From: Nocardia crassostreae
GTDB taxonomy: Bacteria; Actinomycetota; Actinomycetes; Mycobacteriales; Mycobacteriaceae
Reading direction: 5' to 3'
Length of the DNA: 64,000 nucleotides
Assembly: GCF_001613405.1 (NCBI RefSeq)
Contig: NZ_BDCH01000041.1
Location: 1-64,000 of the forward strand
The translations under genes were made by a program, and so were the position numbers. The notes under the pieces were generated by a model, which saw only the letters and a list, made by a program, of their open reading frames with translations, searched no databases and was not told the DNA's origin. Shown piece by piece: positions 8,972-17,688 of the stretch (positions are counted from its first letter, which is position 1; every line of letters begins with the position of its first letter).

Positions 8972-10300
8972 ATGTCCGAAACCCATTCCCGCGGTGTCCT
9001 TTCCCGCATACGCAGACAGCGCACTCTCATCTTGTTCGCCCTCTTCGGCCTGATGGCCGCGGTGGCGGGGACGGCGATCGCCATGTCCGGCACGTCTTCT
9101 CCCGCCAGCGCCCCGACCGCGACCTCCGACCCCCTGCTCACCGCGATCACCGCGCAGCGCGAGCAGCTCGAGCGTTTCCCCGAGAATGCCGCGGGCTGGG
9201 CCGCCTTGGGCGCGGCGTATGTCGAATTGGCCCGTATCACCGGTGATCCCGAGAACTACGGAGAGGCACAGCGGGCCCTGGACCGGTCGATCGAGATCCA
9301 GCCCGAGGGTAATGCCGAGGCCCTGTTCGGGCTGGGTGTGCTCGCCAACGCGCTGCACAACTTCACCGCCGCGCGCAGCTACGGCGAGCAGGCGCTCGCA
9401 CTGCGGCCGGACAGCGCCGAGGTGTACGGCGTTCTCGCCGACGCCTACACCCAGCTCGGTGAGGCGGACGCCGCGACGGCCGCGGTCCAGCGCATGCTCG
9501 ATCTGCGGCCCGGCGTCCCGTCCTTCACGCGCGCCGCCTACGACCTGGAACTGCACGGTCGCGTCGACGATGCCCGGCTGGCCCTGGAGATGGCGCTCGG
9601 CGCGGCCGGGAGCGCCGATCAGATCGCCTTCACCCGTTACCATCTCGGCGAGCTGGCCTTCGATTCCGGACGCCTCGACGAGGCCGGGAGCCAGTACGAC
9701 GCGGGCCTGGTCGCGAGCCCGGAGAACGCGGCGCTGTTGCAGGGTCAGGCCAAGATCGCCGCCGCGCGCGGCGATTCCGCCCGCGCCATCGACCTGTACA
9801 CCCGGGTCACGGCCATCTCACCGCTGCCCCAGTATCGGATCGAGTTCGGTGAACTGCTCGAATCCGCGGGCCGCCCGGACGCGGCCGCGGACGAGTATCG
9901 CGAGGTCACCGATCAGCAGACGGCGCTGGCGACCCAGGGGGTCGTCGAATATCTCGACGCAGCCCTGTTCGCCGCCGACCACGGCGATCCGAACGAGGCG
10001 GTCCGCCTGGCCAAGCTGGAGTACGACCGCCGCCAGAGCATCCTCACCGCCGACGCCCTCGCCTGGTCCCTGCACAAGGCCGGACGCAATGACGAGGCCA
10101 TCGGCTACGCCGAGCAGGCGGCGGCCCTGGGCTGGCGCAGCGCCACCCTGACCTACCACCGCGGCATGATCCTCGCGGCGCTGGGACAGACCGATCGGGC
10201 CGTGGACACGCTCACCGACGCCTTGCTGATCAACCCGCACTTCTCCCCGCTGTACGCGCCGCGTGCGCAGCAGACCCTCGATTCACTCGCCGGTCGATAG
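8972..10300 (+). CDS. Membrane-anchored TPR-repeat protein
   Basis: The protein has about 442 residues from ATG 8972. ATG 8954 is in frame, but only 8972 has a GAGG site at a suitable distance. A single N-terminal membrane helix (TLILFALFGLMAAVAGTAIA) is followed by a long run of tetratricopeptide-like helical repeats, for example NAAGWAALGAAYVELARI, AEALFGLGVLANAL, AEVYGVLADAYTQLGEA and ALAWSLHKAGRNDEAIGYA. TPR arrays bind other proteins, so it is probably an extracytoplasmic scaffold or adaptor. The upstream DUF4331 protein is the obvious candidate partner. No catalytic domain is seen. It ends convergently with, and overlaps by 18 bp, the membrane-protein gene on the minus strand. Confidence 0.8.
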   Translation: MSETHSRGVLSRIRRQRTLILFALFGLMAAVAGTAIAMSGTSSPASAPTATSDPLLTAITAQREQLERFPENAAGWAALGAAYVELARITGDPENYGEAQRALDRSIEIQPEGNAEALFGLGVLANALHNFTAARSYGEQALALRPDSAEVYGVLADAYTQLGEADAATAAVQRMLDLRPGVPSFTRAAYDLELHGRVDDARLALEMALGAAGSADQIAFTRYHLGELAFDSGRLDEAGSQYDAGLVASPENAALLQGQAKIAAARGDSARAIDLYTRVTAISPLPQYRIEFGELLESAGRPDAAADEYREVTDQQTALATQGVVEYLDAALFAADHGDPNEAVRLAKLEYDRRQSILTADALAWSLHKAGRNDEAIGYAEQAAALGWRSATLTYHRGMILAALGQTDRAVDTLTDALLINPHFSPLYAPRAQQTLDSLAGR

Positions 10301-10798
10301 CCGCCGCATCAGCCGCGCTCGGTAGCACCCGAGCGCGGCTACGGTCGCGAAGACCGCGGTCAGCGCGCAGGCCAGAATGCGGAATCCCTGCCTGATCTGG
10401 AATTCCGTTGCGGCCCGCTCGATTTCGTCGAGCGTGTGCTGTGCGCGGTCGTCGAACAGCACCGAGGCCCGCGGCCACAGGTACAGGATCGACAGCAGGA
10501 ACTGCCCGCTGATCAACGACACCAGCGAGGCGGCCATCCATCCCCGGGCAACCCGGTACCACAGCGCCGCGCCCATGGCGGCCAGCGCGCACAGCGTGAG
10601 CCCCGCGCCCAGCGGACGCATGAGATCCCCCACCGCCACGGAGCTCATGAACTCCTCGCTCAACTCCAGCGAGGCCGGGACATCACGAAAGATATTGGGA
10701 TACAACAGCACCGTCTCGGCGACGGTCGCGGAGAAGACGAATCCGGCCACGGCGGCGTACACGCCGACGAGGACGACCGGAACGGTGACGGACTTCAT
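10283..10798 (-). CDS. Four-helix membrane protein, DUF1772-like
   Basis: The protein has about 171 residues. ATG near 10798 is chosen because AGGAGG lies six bases upstream; an in-frame start at 10861 has no such site. Four hydrophobic segments are visible (VVLVGVYAAVAGFVFSA, LGAGLTLCALAAMGAALW, MAASLVSLISGQFLLSIL, RILACALTAVFATVAAL), with a large polar loop after the first. The arrangement resembles DUF1772 (anthrone oxygenase-like) membrane proteins, but that is a fold-level guess. No catalytic motif stands out. It lies downstream of the receptor-like gene on the same strand and may share its transcript. Confidence 0.65.
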   Translation of the reverse strand: MKSVTVPVVLVGVYAAVAGFVFSATVAETVLLYPNIFRDVPASLELSEEFMSSVAVGDLMRPLGAGLTLCALAAMGAALWYRVARGWMAASLVSLISGQFLLSILYLWPRASVLFDDRAQHTLDEIERAATEFQIRQGFRILACALTAVFATVAALGCYRARLMRRLSTGE

Positions 10799-10888
10799 GA
10801 CGACCTCCTGGCTCGACCGTAGGCCCGAAGTCCGCCCACCGGATCCGGCATTCACCCCCATTTGCCGCTCAGGGGTAACCCCGAGCGC

Positions 10889-13669
10889 TCAGCGCGGGGA
10901 CAGCGACCAGCCTTCGACGGCGTTCCCCCGGGTTCCCGCCGGGCACCCGTCGGGGCCGCGGCCGGTATTCGAGCCCACGGTTCTGCCGTACATCAACAGG
11001 CATTGCTGTGCGGCCTCGTTATTGCTCACATCGTCGGTGTACAGGATTCCGATCGTCGTGTCGTTGGCGATCCGGGAGGCGCTGAAGGCCATGATCCCGG
11101 TCACGCCCTGATAGTCGATCTCGCGCAGTTTCGTCGCGATGGCGGCCCGCGCCGGGACCGTACCCGCGGGGTTCGCTTCGAAGTGCGCTTGATTGCGGCG
11201 GACGGCCTCCAGGAATACTCCGGCGACGTCGTACGCCAGGCCGGTGCGATCGCCGGGCCAGGCTGTCTCGTACAGATCGAGCTGGTCGACAAGGGATTTC
11301 AGGCGCCTGCACAAACCCAGGTAGTCCGGATTCGCCTGCTCGGTGCCCACCTTGCCGAGTCCTTCCCGCACGCAGTCGGCGCCGCCGAGCAGCACCGGAA
11401 CCGCCTTCGCCACATAGCGAATCGGCAGGCCGGGCGGGGCGGCGGCGCGAGCGACCGGGTCGGCGATGAAGCGGGTCACCGCGTCATTGCCGAGAATCGC
11501 CAGCGTGTCGAGGGTGGGGCAGCCGCGGGTGAGCGAATCCACGAACGCCCCGAAATCGTGATTGCGCCCGGCGAAGTAGTGCAGCCGCTGCCGATCGGGT
11601 TGCGGACTCGCGCAGGGCGCGGGCCAGTCCGCCATCTCCTGCTGTCTATTCCAGGACAACTCGTCGAAAGCTATACCGCGCCTGCGTAATTCGTCCCGTA
11701 CGCCATTGGCCAGCGTTGTCACGTAGATATCGTCGAGATCGTTCCAGTAGCAGACGGTGATGCCGGTGTAGCGCGGTGCGCCCTCCTGTGCGTCCCCCTC
11801 CGGATAGCGTGCCCCCTGGAAGTAGTCGGCCACCAGCCGCGCCTGCGTCAGATTGCCCGGGACCGGTTGGAAGTACAGCGGTGACACATCGGTGAGGCCG
11901 TCGGCCGACAAGGTCGTGGGCATGACCGGCACGCCCTGAGCGCCGAGCAAGGCGATGGCCCGGCGCGTCTGGGCCGTGCTGCGGTCCAGGCCGACCACGC
12001 CGATCAGGCTGGAATCCGCGCGCACGATCCGGCTCACCAGATGTTCGGCCACCCAGGAGGCGTAGCGCATGGTGGATCCGCCATTGGCGATGATCACGCG
12101 GAGCAGCGGTTCGGATTCGCTGCTCTCCTCGATGGCCCGTTGCTGACGTATCGCGAATCCGGCCAGTTCCTCGACCTGTGCGTGCGGGTACTTCACATTG
12201 TCGTCGATGTAGGTGAGCCCGGCGAAGTACACGATCGAGACCAGTGCCCGATTCGGATTCCGGCGGTGGATGTCCTCGGCGATTCGATTCTGCCGGAACA
12301 CCTCTCGCTGCATTTCGCGCAGTTCGGCGTCATCGGTGAAGATGAGGCTGGCGCTGTCGCTGTAGCCCACGCACTCGCTGCCTCGCACCGCGACTCCGAT
12401 GCCGGATTCCCAGGGCCAGCGCCAGCAGCCCTCCCGCACCCGGGGCTCGACGGACGGGGCCGATGCGGCGACCAGCACCGCGACCAGCGCCAGCGCCGTG
12501 GTCACGGGTACTCCGCGGCGAGCGGGCCACGGCGGAGCCGGGGGCCGGGCGAGTTTCGGAAAACCGAGTTCGGCGACTCCCGCCAGGGCATCGGTCGATC
12601 GCATTGGCAGATAACAGGATTCGGGCGCCCGTCGACGGCGGCGCTCCTCGATGTGCGCGAGCCAGTATTCCAGCGGATCGTAGTTCGGCCGTTCGCCGTC
12701 CGCTTCCTGCAGCGTTTCGGTTTCCAGCCGGTCCAGCTCGCCCACCCGCTGCCCGTGCGGCGGCAGCGACAGGGTCGCGACGACGACCAGCGGGTCGAAA
12801 ATGCCTGTCTCATTGTGGATCTCGTTGATCCGGCGCAGGAGCTCGGCCGCGGGCCCGGAGGGCGCCCCCACCCCCAGCAATGCCACCGGATACGCGGTGC
12901 GACGCCAGCTCGACGGCCGCAGGAAGCGGCGCTGGTAGGCGTCGCGCAGATCCTCCAGGAAGGCGTGTACCAGCAGCTTCGACACCTGTTCGGGATCCTC
13001 GCTGCCGCGGCTGGGCAGGGTGAGCCGACCGGCGAAATCCAGGAAGCCATCCGATAGTTCGGGGCTCAGATACCGCTGCCCGAGCATCCACCGCACCTCG
13101 CGCGACAGCACGGGCACCCGCCCGCTGACCCGTAGCCACAGCCACAGCACGGGCCACAGGACCAGTACCAGATAGACCGTCAGCGGAACGCGCTCGATGA
13201 CGCGGTCGGTGGTGCCGGACGCCGGGACCCCGCGTCGCGGACGGCGACGCCCCGCCCGCAGCAGCTGCGGCAATTGCTTGCGCAGTTCCTCCGCGGCGTC
13301 GTCGCCCGCGCCGTAACTCTGTGCCAGGACCCAGGACAGCATGTTGTAGCGCGGGAAGGTGAGCGCGCCCATTCCCGTGTTACCCGTCGCGAGCCCGCGC
13401 CGCAGCTGTTCGAGAATCCATTGGCAGTCGTCGACCAGCGCTTCGTTCGCATCCGAATGATGGGCGTCGCGCCGCAGGTCCGAGGCGGTGAGGTGCACGC
13501 GGGGCGCGGCCCGGCGGCGTGATGCCTCCAGCCATCGGTAGGTCGCCGACAGCACTGTGGCGCGTTCGGTATTCGCGCCCACGAGGCACACCATCGGGGG
13601 TGGCCGGAGCGGGCCATACGTACTTGTCGATATCGGACTCGGCCACCGTGCGTGCCCCCTCGATCCCAT
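10889..13669 (-). CDS. Large receptor-like protein with a Leu/Ile/Val-type periplasmic-binding domain
   Basis: The protein has about 926 residues from ATG 13669. Starts at 13735 or 13594 are possible and no ribosome site decides. The N-terminal 150 residues begin MVCLVGANTERATVL, a P-loop-like but non-canonical NTPase beginning. A hydrophobic segment follows (VPLTVYLVLVLWPVLWLWL), then about 200 soluble residues, a second hydrophobic segment (VTTALALVAVLVAA), and a C-terminal type-1 periplasmic-binding fold (YFAGLTYIDD, VIIANGGSTMRYA, LIGVVGLDRS, GVPVMPTTLSADGLT). Similar genes are annotated as ABC substrate-binding proteins, but no transporter genes lie nearby. A membrane sensor is therefore a better guess. 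The start region overlaps the reading frame that runs on from the Lrp gene. Confidence 0.6.
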   Translation of the reverse strand: MGSRGHARWPSPISTSTYGPLRPPPMVCLVGANTERATVLSATYRWLEASRRRAAPRVHLTASDLRRDAHHSDANEALVDDCQWILEQLRRGLATGNTGMGALTFPRYNMLSWVLAQSYGAGDDAAEELRKQLPQLLRAGRRRPRRGVPASGTTDRVIERVPLTVYLVLVLWPVLWLWLRVSGRVPVLSREVRWMLGQRYLSPELSDGFLDFAGRLTLPSRGSEDPEQVSKLLVHAFLEDLRDAYQRRFLRPSSWRRTAYPVALLGVGAPSGPAAELLRRINEIHNETGIFDPLVVVATLSLPPHGQRVGELDRLETETLQEADGERPNYDPLEYWLAHIEERRRRRAPESCYLPMRSTDALAGVAELGFPKLARPPAPPWPARRGVPVTTALALVAVLVAASAPSVEPRVREGCWRWPWESGIGVAVRGSECVGYSDSASLIFTDDAELREMQREVFRQNRIAEDIHRRNPNRALVSIVYFAGLTYIDDNVKYPHAQVEELAGFAIRQQRAIEESSESEPLLRVIIANGGSTMRYASWVAEHLVSRIVRADSSLIGVVGLDRSTAQTRRAIALLGAQGVPVMPTTLSADGLTDVSPLYFQPVPGNLTQARLVADYFQGARYPEGDAQEGAPRYTGITVCYWNDLDDIYVTTLANGVRDELRRRGIAFDELSWNRQQEMADWPAPCASPQPDRQRLHYFAGRNHDFGAFVDSLTRGCPTLDTLAILGNDAVTRFIADPVARAAAPPGLPIRYVAKAVPVLLGGADCVREGLGKVGTEQANPDYLGLCRRLKSLVDQLDLYETAWPGDRTGLAYDVAGVFLEAVRRNQAHFEANPAGTVPARAAIATKLREIDYQGVTGIMAFSASRIANDTTIGILYTDDVSNNEAAQQCLLMYGRTVGSNTGRGPDGCPAGTRGNAVEGWSLSPR

Positions 13670-14190
13670 CGCGGTATGCGAGCCAATATCGTTTCGCGAA
13701 ACGAATGAAAACACAGTGGATTTGGCGGAATCCACGCCCCGGTCGGGATCGGTCGGTCGGTGACGACCTGTTTCATCACCAGGGTCGAGTTCAGCCGTTG
13801 CACGCCGGGGAGGGCGGCGAGGATGTCGTCCTCGAGTTCGGCGTAGGCGGCCAGATCGCGGGTGCGGACCCGGACGAGGTAGTCGGGATCGCCGAAGAGC
13901 CGTTGTGCCTGAAGCACATTGGGAATGGCGGCGAGAGCGCGTTCGAAGGCGAGCAGGGTCTCGCGATCCTCCTGTTTCATGGTGACGAATACCAGCGCCT
14001 CGAAACGCAGCCCCAGGGCCTCGGGGTCGACCAGGGCCCGATATCCGCGAATCACGCCGCCGCGCTCCAGATCACGCAACCGCCGATGGGTCGGTGAAAT
14101 GCTCAATCCGACCTTGGACGCCAGATCGGTGATGCTCACCCGCCCATCCCGCTGGAGCTCGGCAAGAATTTTTCGATCAATGGCGTCCAT
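13180..14190 (-). CDS. Lrp/AsnC-family regulator with no stop at its natural end
   Basis: The first 150 or so residues from ATG 14190 form a complete Lrp protein. A winged helix (IDRKILAELQRDGRVSITDLA, LSISPTHRRLRDLERGGVI) is followed by the RAM ligand-binding domain (ALVFVTMKQED, LFGDPDYLVRV, STLVMKQVVTDRP). Family members end there. Here no stop occurs, and the frame continues about 185 codons to 13180 through the start of the neighbouring receptor gene in another frame. The conserved part ends near 13735. The gene diverges from the LysE transporter gene, the usual Lrp-LysE arrangement in which the regulator senses an amino acid and controls its export. The tail is probably not natural protein. 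Confidence 0.7.
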   Translation of the reverse strand: MDAIDRKILAELQRDGRVSITDLASKVGLSISPTHRRLRDLERGGVIRGYRALVDPEALGLRFEALVFVTMKQEDRETLLAFERALAAIPNVLQAQRLFGDPDYLVRVRTRDLAAYAELEDDILAALPGVQRLNSTLVMKQVVTDRPIPTGAWIPPNPLCFHSFRETILARIPRWDRGGTHGGRVRYRQVRMARSGHPRWCASWARIPNAPQCCRRPTDGWRHHAAGPRPACTSPPRTCGATPIIRMRTKRWSTTANGFSNSCGAGSRRVTREWARSPSRATTCCPGSWHRVTARATTPRRNCASNCRSCCGRGVAVRDAGSRRPAPPTASSSAFR

Positions 14191-14302
14191 CGCAATGATT
14201 CTTCCACTGTCGCAATCATTCGGAGCAAAACTCGGCAACCTCTTCGCCACCTTCGGGAATAGCGTTTCCGGCAAGCCGGATTTCCACGGTAGGGCGATAT
14301 CC

Positions 14303-14997
14303 ATGAATCCGAATCTGCTGCTTGCCTTCTGGGCCACGGCATTTCTGCTCATTCTCGTACCGGGCCCGGATTGGGCATTCGTACTCGCCTCGAGCACCCG
14401 CGACCGCATGGTGGTCCCCGCCGTCTGCGGGCTGATGCTCGGCTACCTCGGACTCACCGTACTCGTGGCCGCCGGACTCGGCGCTCCACTCGCCCGGTCT
14501 CCGGTCTTCCTGACCACCCTCACCATTGTCGGCGCGTGCTACCTCATCTATCTCGGCGGCTCGATTCTCCGTCAACCGGCTGCGCCACAGACGGACTCAC
14601 GTCACACCGCGAACTCCGCACCCGCTCCGCTGCGCCGTCTCCGCGACGGCATCGGCGTCAGCGGCCTCAACCCCAAGGGCCTGCTCATCTTCCTGGCCCT
14701 GCTCCCCCAGTTCACCGATGCCGACGGCCCCTGGCCCCTCCCCCTGCAACTCGCCGCACTCGCGTCGCCACCTGCGGGGCCTTCTACACCCTCGTCGGTC
14801 TATGCGCCCGCCGGATCCTGACAGCCAAACCCACTCTGTCCAAGGCGATCTCCCGAATCTCCGGCGTGGCCATGATCGTGCTGGGCCTCGCCGGTCTCGG
14901 CCACCAGGCGACGGAAGGCCGGGCACTGGGTGAAGTCCTCCGCGTGGCAACTCATGGCGTGATCGATCATCGATTTGGAGGCTTCGAGCTCACGTAG
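14303..14997 (+). pseudogene. LysE/RhtB-family amino-acid exporter, frameshifted near 14764
   Basis: From ATG 14303 the protein starts MNPNLLLAFWATAFLLILVPGPDW, with the family's PGPD signature. It continues through typical membrane helices and GVSGLNPKGLLIFLALLPQF, then loses frame after WPLPLQLAAL. In the +1-related frame the expected C-terminal part resumes (VATCGAFYTLVGLCARRIL, ISRISGVAMIVLGLAGLG). One missing base near 14764 accounts for it. The resumed frame runs to a stop at 14997, about 30 residues beyond the usual family end and into the antisense of the MerR gene. LysE proteins export basic or neutral amino acids by proton exchange. It is probably under the control of the divergent Lrp gene. 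Confidence 0.78.
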
Positions 14998-15282
14998 CCG
15001 CCGCTCCAATTCGGCATGGTGACGGCGCAGCACGTCGTGGCGCTCGTCCAGGCTCGTGGACCGCAGCACCTCGGCCAGCTGGTCGAGGCTCATACCCGCG
15101 GCCTTGCCCCGGACGATCATGGCCACGCGCGCAATGTGGCCGCTGTCGTAGCGGCGGCGGCCGTTCACCCGCGTCGCGGGCACCAACAGGCCCATCGTCT
15201 CCCAGTGCCGCAGCACATGCGTGGCCAGCCCGAATCGCGCCGCAAGGTCGCCGATGGCCATCTCCCGCTCACTTGACTTCAT
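14800..15282 (-). CDS. MerR-family transcriptional regulator
   Basis: The protein has about 160 residues from ATG 15282 (second possible start ATG 15261). The N-terminal winged helix-turn-helix is clear (MAIGDLAARFGLATHVLRHW, RRYDSGHIARVAMIV), followed by a helical region with a heptad-like coiled coil (LDERHDVLRRHHAELERRLRELE). The effector region holds a Cys and a His pair (SCHAEDFTQCPAFRRL), a possible metal or thiol sensor. Relatives usually end shortly after FRRLVAE. Here the frame continues about 30 residues into the antisense of the LysE tail. It diverges from the CPYC oxidoreductase gene, which it probably controls through the 19-bp-spacer promoter between them. Confidence 0.82.
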   Translation of the reverse strand: MKSSEREMAIGDLAARFGLATHVLRHWETMGLLVPATRVNGRRRYDSGHIARVAMIVRGKAAGMSLDQLAEVLRSTSLDERHDVLRRHHAELERRLRELEASKSMIDHAMSCHAEDFTQCPAFRRLVAETGEAQHDHGHAGDSGDRLGQSGFGCQDPAGA

Positions 15283-15303
15283 GTTGACATTAACTTGCAG
15301 AAT
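15273..15303 (+). promoter_or_regulatory. MerR-type promoter and operator
   Basis: TTGACT (15273-15278) and CAGAAT (15298-15303) are separated by exactly 19 bp, the overlong spacer typical of MerR-activated promoters. The spacer holds an imperfect dyad, TTcATGTtgACATtAA, at 15278-15293. Transcription starting about seven bases downstream would keep the AAGGAGG ribosome site of the oxidoreductase. The site overlaps the first codons of merR, so autoregulation is also possible. Confidence 0.6.
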
Positions 15304-15327
15304 GGCGGCACTGTCAAGGAGGAAAAC

Positions 15328-16263
15328 ATGTTCGACGTGATCATCGTGGGCGGCGGACCCGCCGGAATGGCCGCCGCGCTGACCCTGGGACGGGTGCATC
15401 GCACCGTGCTGTTGCTGGATGCGGGCCGGGGGCGCAATCATCCGGTCGAGGCGGTGCACAACTTCATCACCCGCGACGGGACGCCACCGCACGAGCTACG
15501 CCGCATCGGGCGGGAGGAGCTGAGGGCCTACCCCTCGGTCGATGTGCGCGAATCCGCGACCACCGATATCCGGGCCACGAGTGGCGGATTCGAGGTGACG
15601 ACGGCCGAGGGTGATCTGGTTTCGTCGCGGCGACTGCTGCTCGCCACCGGTCTCGCCGACGAGCTTCCCGATATCCCGGGGCTCGCCGAGTTGTGGGGGC
15701 GGTGGGGTTTTCATTGCCCGTACTGCCATGGCTTCGAGTGCACGGGCAAAACGGTTGCGGTGCTCGGCTCCAGCCCCCCGCGTGTTCGACTGGCCTTGCA
15801 GTTGAGCCGTTTCGCCAAGGAGGTCGTGTTGTGCACCGACGGCGGGGCGGTGGCCGAGGATCTCCGGAATGCGCTGGAGCGCAACGGGATCGCGGCCCGC
15901 TGTGAACCCGTCACGCGCCTCGACGGCGAAGGCGGCGCACTAGACCGGATCCTCTTCGACTCCGGTCCCCCGCTGGCGTGTGATGCGGTGTTCGTCGAGA
16001 ACCTGCCGCGCCAGCACAGCGATCCGGCCGCCCGCCTGGGTTGCGCCTTCCTCGCCGATGGGTGCGTCGAGATCGACGAGTTCGGGCGCACCAGCGTGCC
16101 CGGCGTCTATGCGGCGGGCGATATGGCCCATCGCGCCACGTTGCCCATGCCCCTCGCCGCCGTCATCGCCGCGGCGGCCGCCGGGACGGTCGCCGCCGCA
16201 GCGGCCGATCAGGACCTGCTGAGCGAGGACTTCGCGCTGCCGAACCCGTTGGCGAGAGGCTGA
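15328..16263 (+). CDS. Thioredoxin-reductase-like FAD oxidoreductase with CPYC motif
   Basis: The protein has 311 residues from ATG 15328, just after AAGGAGG. The FAD-binding Rossmann motif VIIVGGGPAGMAAALTLG is at the N-terminus. The redox-active CPYC lies in the central NAD(P)-binding half (WGFHCPYCHGFE), with an NAD(P) motif reading VAVLGSSPPRVRLALQLS and the FAD-closing motif VPGVYAAGDMA. The size matches low-molecular-weight thioredoxin reductases and related disulfide oxidoreductases. The NAD(P) glycine motif is weak (SSPPR), so the electron donor is uncertain. It forms a two-gene unit with the exporter gene, six bases downstream, and faces merR, suggesting an inducible response to a reactive or thiol-active compound. 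Confidence 0.85.
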   Translation: MFDVIIVGGGPAGMAAALTLGRVHRTVLLLDAGRGRNHPVEAVHNFITRDGTPPHELRRIGREELRAYPSVDVRESATTDIRATSGGFEVTTAEGDLVSSRRLLLATGLADELPDIPGLAELWGRWGFHCPYCHGFECTGKTVAVLGSSPPRVRLALQLSRFAKEVVLCTDGGAVAEDLRNALERNGIAARCEPVTRLDGEGGALDRILFDSGPPLACDAVFVENLPRQHSDPAARLGCAFLADGCVEIDEFGRTSVPGVYAAGDMAHRATLPMPLAAVIAAAAAGTVAAAAADQDLLSEDFALPNPLARG

Positions 16264-16269
16264 TTCCCG

Positions 16270-17688
16270 ATGACTCGGACAATCACCGCGCCACGCGTGA
16301 GCACTGTGCCGCTGGCGACCATCGGCCTGATACTGGGCATGCTGCTCTCGGTGCTGGACCAGACGGTCGTGGCCATTGCCCTGCCGCACATCGTCGCCGA
16401 TGTGGGCGGCGCGGAGTCGATCGGCTGGATCGTGACGGCCTATCTGCTGGCCACCACGGTCACCGGCGCGCTGTACGGCAGGCTCAGCGACAGGATCGGC
16501 AGGCGCACCGTATTCCTCACCGCCGTGGGCGTTTTCATACTCGGCTCCGTGCTCGCCTGACTGGCCCAGACCATGCCGCAGCTGGTGGCGGCCCGCACGG
16601 TGCAGGGCATCGGCGGCGGGGCGCTGTTCGTGGTGCCCACGATCGCCGTTTCGGAGCTCTATCCGGTCGAGCGCCGCGGCCGCATGCAAGGCCTGGTGGG
16701 CGCGATCTTCGCGGTCGCCAGCGTGGGCGGCCCGCTGATCGGCGGCGCCATTACCGATCTCGCGGGCTGGCGCTGGATCTTCTTCGTCAATGTGCCCTTG
16801 GGTCTGCTGTCCATCGCGCTGGTGGCCGTGGCGCTGCGGCTGCCCCGCACCGGCGGGGACACCCGGCTCGGCTATCCGGGTGCGGTGCTGTTGACGGGGA
16901 TGGTGACAGGCGTGCTGCTGATCATCGAATGGGGCGGGCGCACCCACCCCTGGGGTTCATGGCCGATCCTCGGTCTCGGTGCGGTCGTGTTCGTGTCCCT
17001 GGCCGGATTCCTGTGGTAGGAGCCGAGAGCCGGAAACCCGCTCGTGCCGCCCCGTCTGTTCGCTGACCGCACGCTGCGCATCGCCCTGCCAGCATCCTTG
17101 CTGCTCGGTGCGCTGCTGGCCGGTTCGGTCATGTACATGCCGACCTACCTGCAAGCCGCCTTCGACCTCAGCGCCACCATGGCCGGACTCGCCGCCCTCC
17201 CCTACTTCCTGTCCTTCGTGGCGGTGGCCGCCGTCGCGGGCGGCAAAGCCGGTGCCGCACAACGCTTCAAGCCCTACCTGCTGACCGGGGCCCTCTTGGC
17301 GTCGGCCGGTGCCTGGCTGCTCAGCCGCCTGGGCCCGGACACGACCTACCCCGTCCTCGCACTGGTTTTCGTGGTGCCTGGCATCGCTTTCGGCCTGCTG
17401 GTGCAGAACCTGGTGGTCGTCACGCAGAACGCGGTCGCTCCGGAGGATCTGGCGGTCACGACCGCGGCCGCGCTCTCCCTGCGCGGCATCGGTATGGCGG
17501 CCGGAGTCTCCCTGCTGGGCACCGTCATCAGCCGCGAGCTCGCCGGTCGGCCCTTGACCCCCGACGCTCTCGCCACCACCATCCCCGACGCCCTCATCTG
17601 GGGTACGCCCCTGGCCGCTGTTCTGGTGCTGCTGATTCTGCTGCTTCCGGAGCCGCCGGTTCGCCGCACACCGAGTCCAGCACCGTAG
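16270..17688 (+). pseudogene. DHA2-family drug exporter with two in-frame stops
   Basis: One continuous frame from ATG 16270 encodes a standard MFS exporter of about 472 residues, broken by TGA at 16558-16560 and TAG at 17017-17019 with no frameshift. Family motifs are intact on both sides of each stop: LDQTVVAIALPHI and GRLSDRIGRRTVFL before the first; VAARTVQGIGGGALF, GPLIGGAITDLAGWRWIFFVN in the middle; ADRTLRIALPASLLLG after the second. The TGA sits where relatives have Gly (SVLA-G-LAQTM). As written it can give only fragments. It is the partner of the upstream oxidoreductase. The 3' end overlaps NRPS-B tail to tail by 95 bp. It ends in TAG, so TAG is an ordinary stop here. Confidence 0.85.

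Noticed and set aside
13380..13646. Small separate gene between Lrp and the receptor
   Set aside because: It overlaps the conserved receptor N-terminus in another frame and has no recognisable domain.
15284..15314. Promoter reading TTGACA (15284-15289), 19-bp spacer, CACTGT
   Set aside because: The -10 is poor and the transcript would start inside the ribosome site. TTGACT-N19-CAGAAT fits better.
16270..17688. Exporter at 16.3 kb as the product pump of the cluster
   Set aside because: It is broken by two stops and is organised with the oxidoreductase under MerR, on the opposite strand from the operon.
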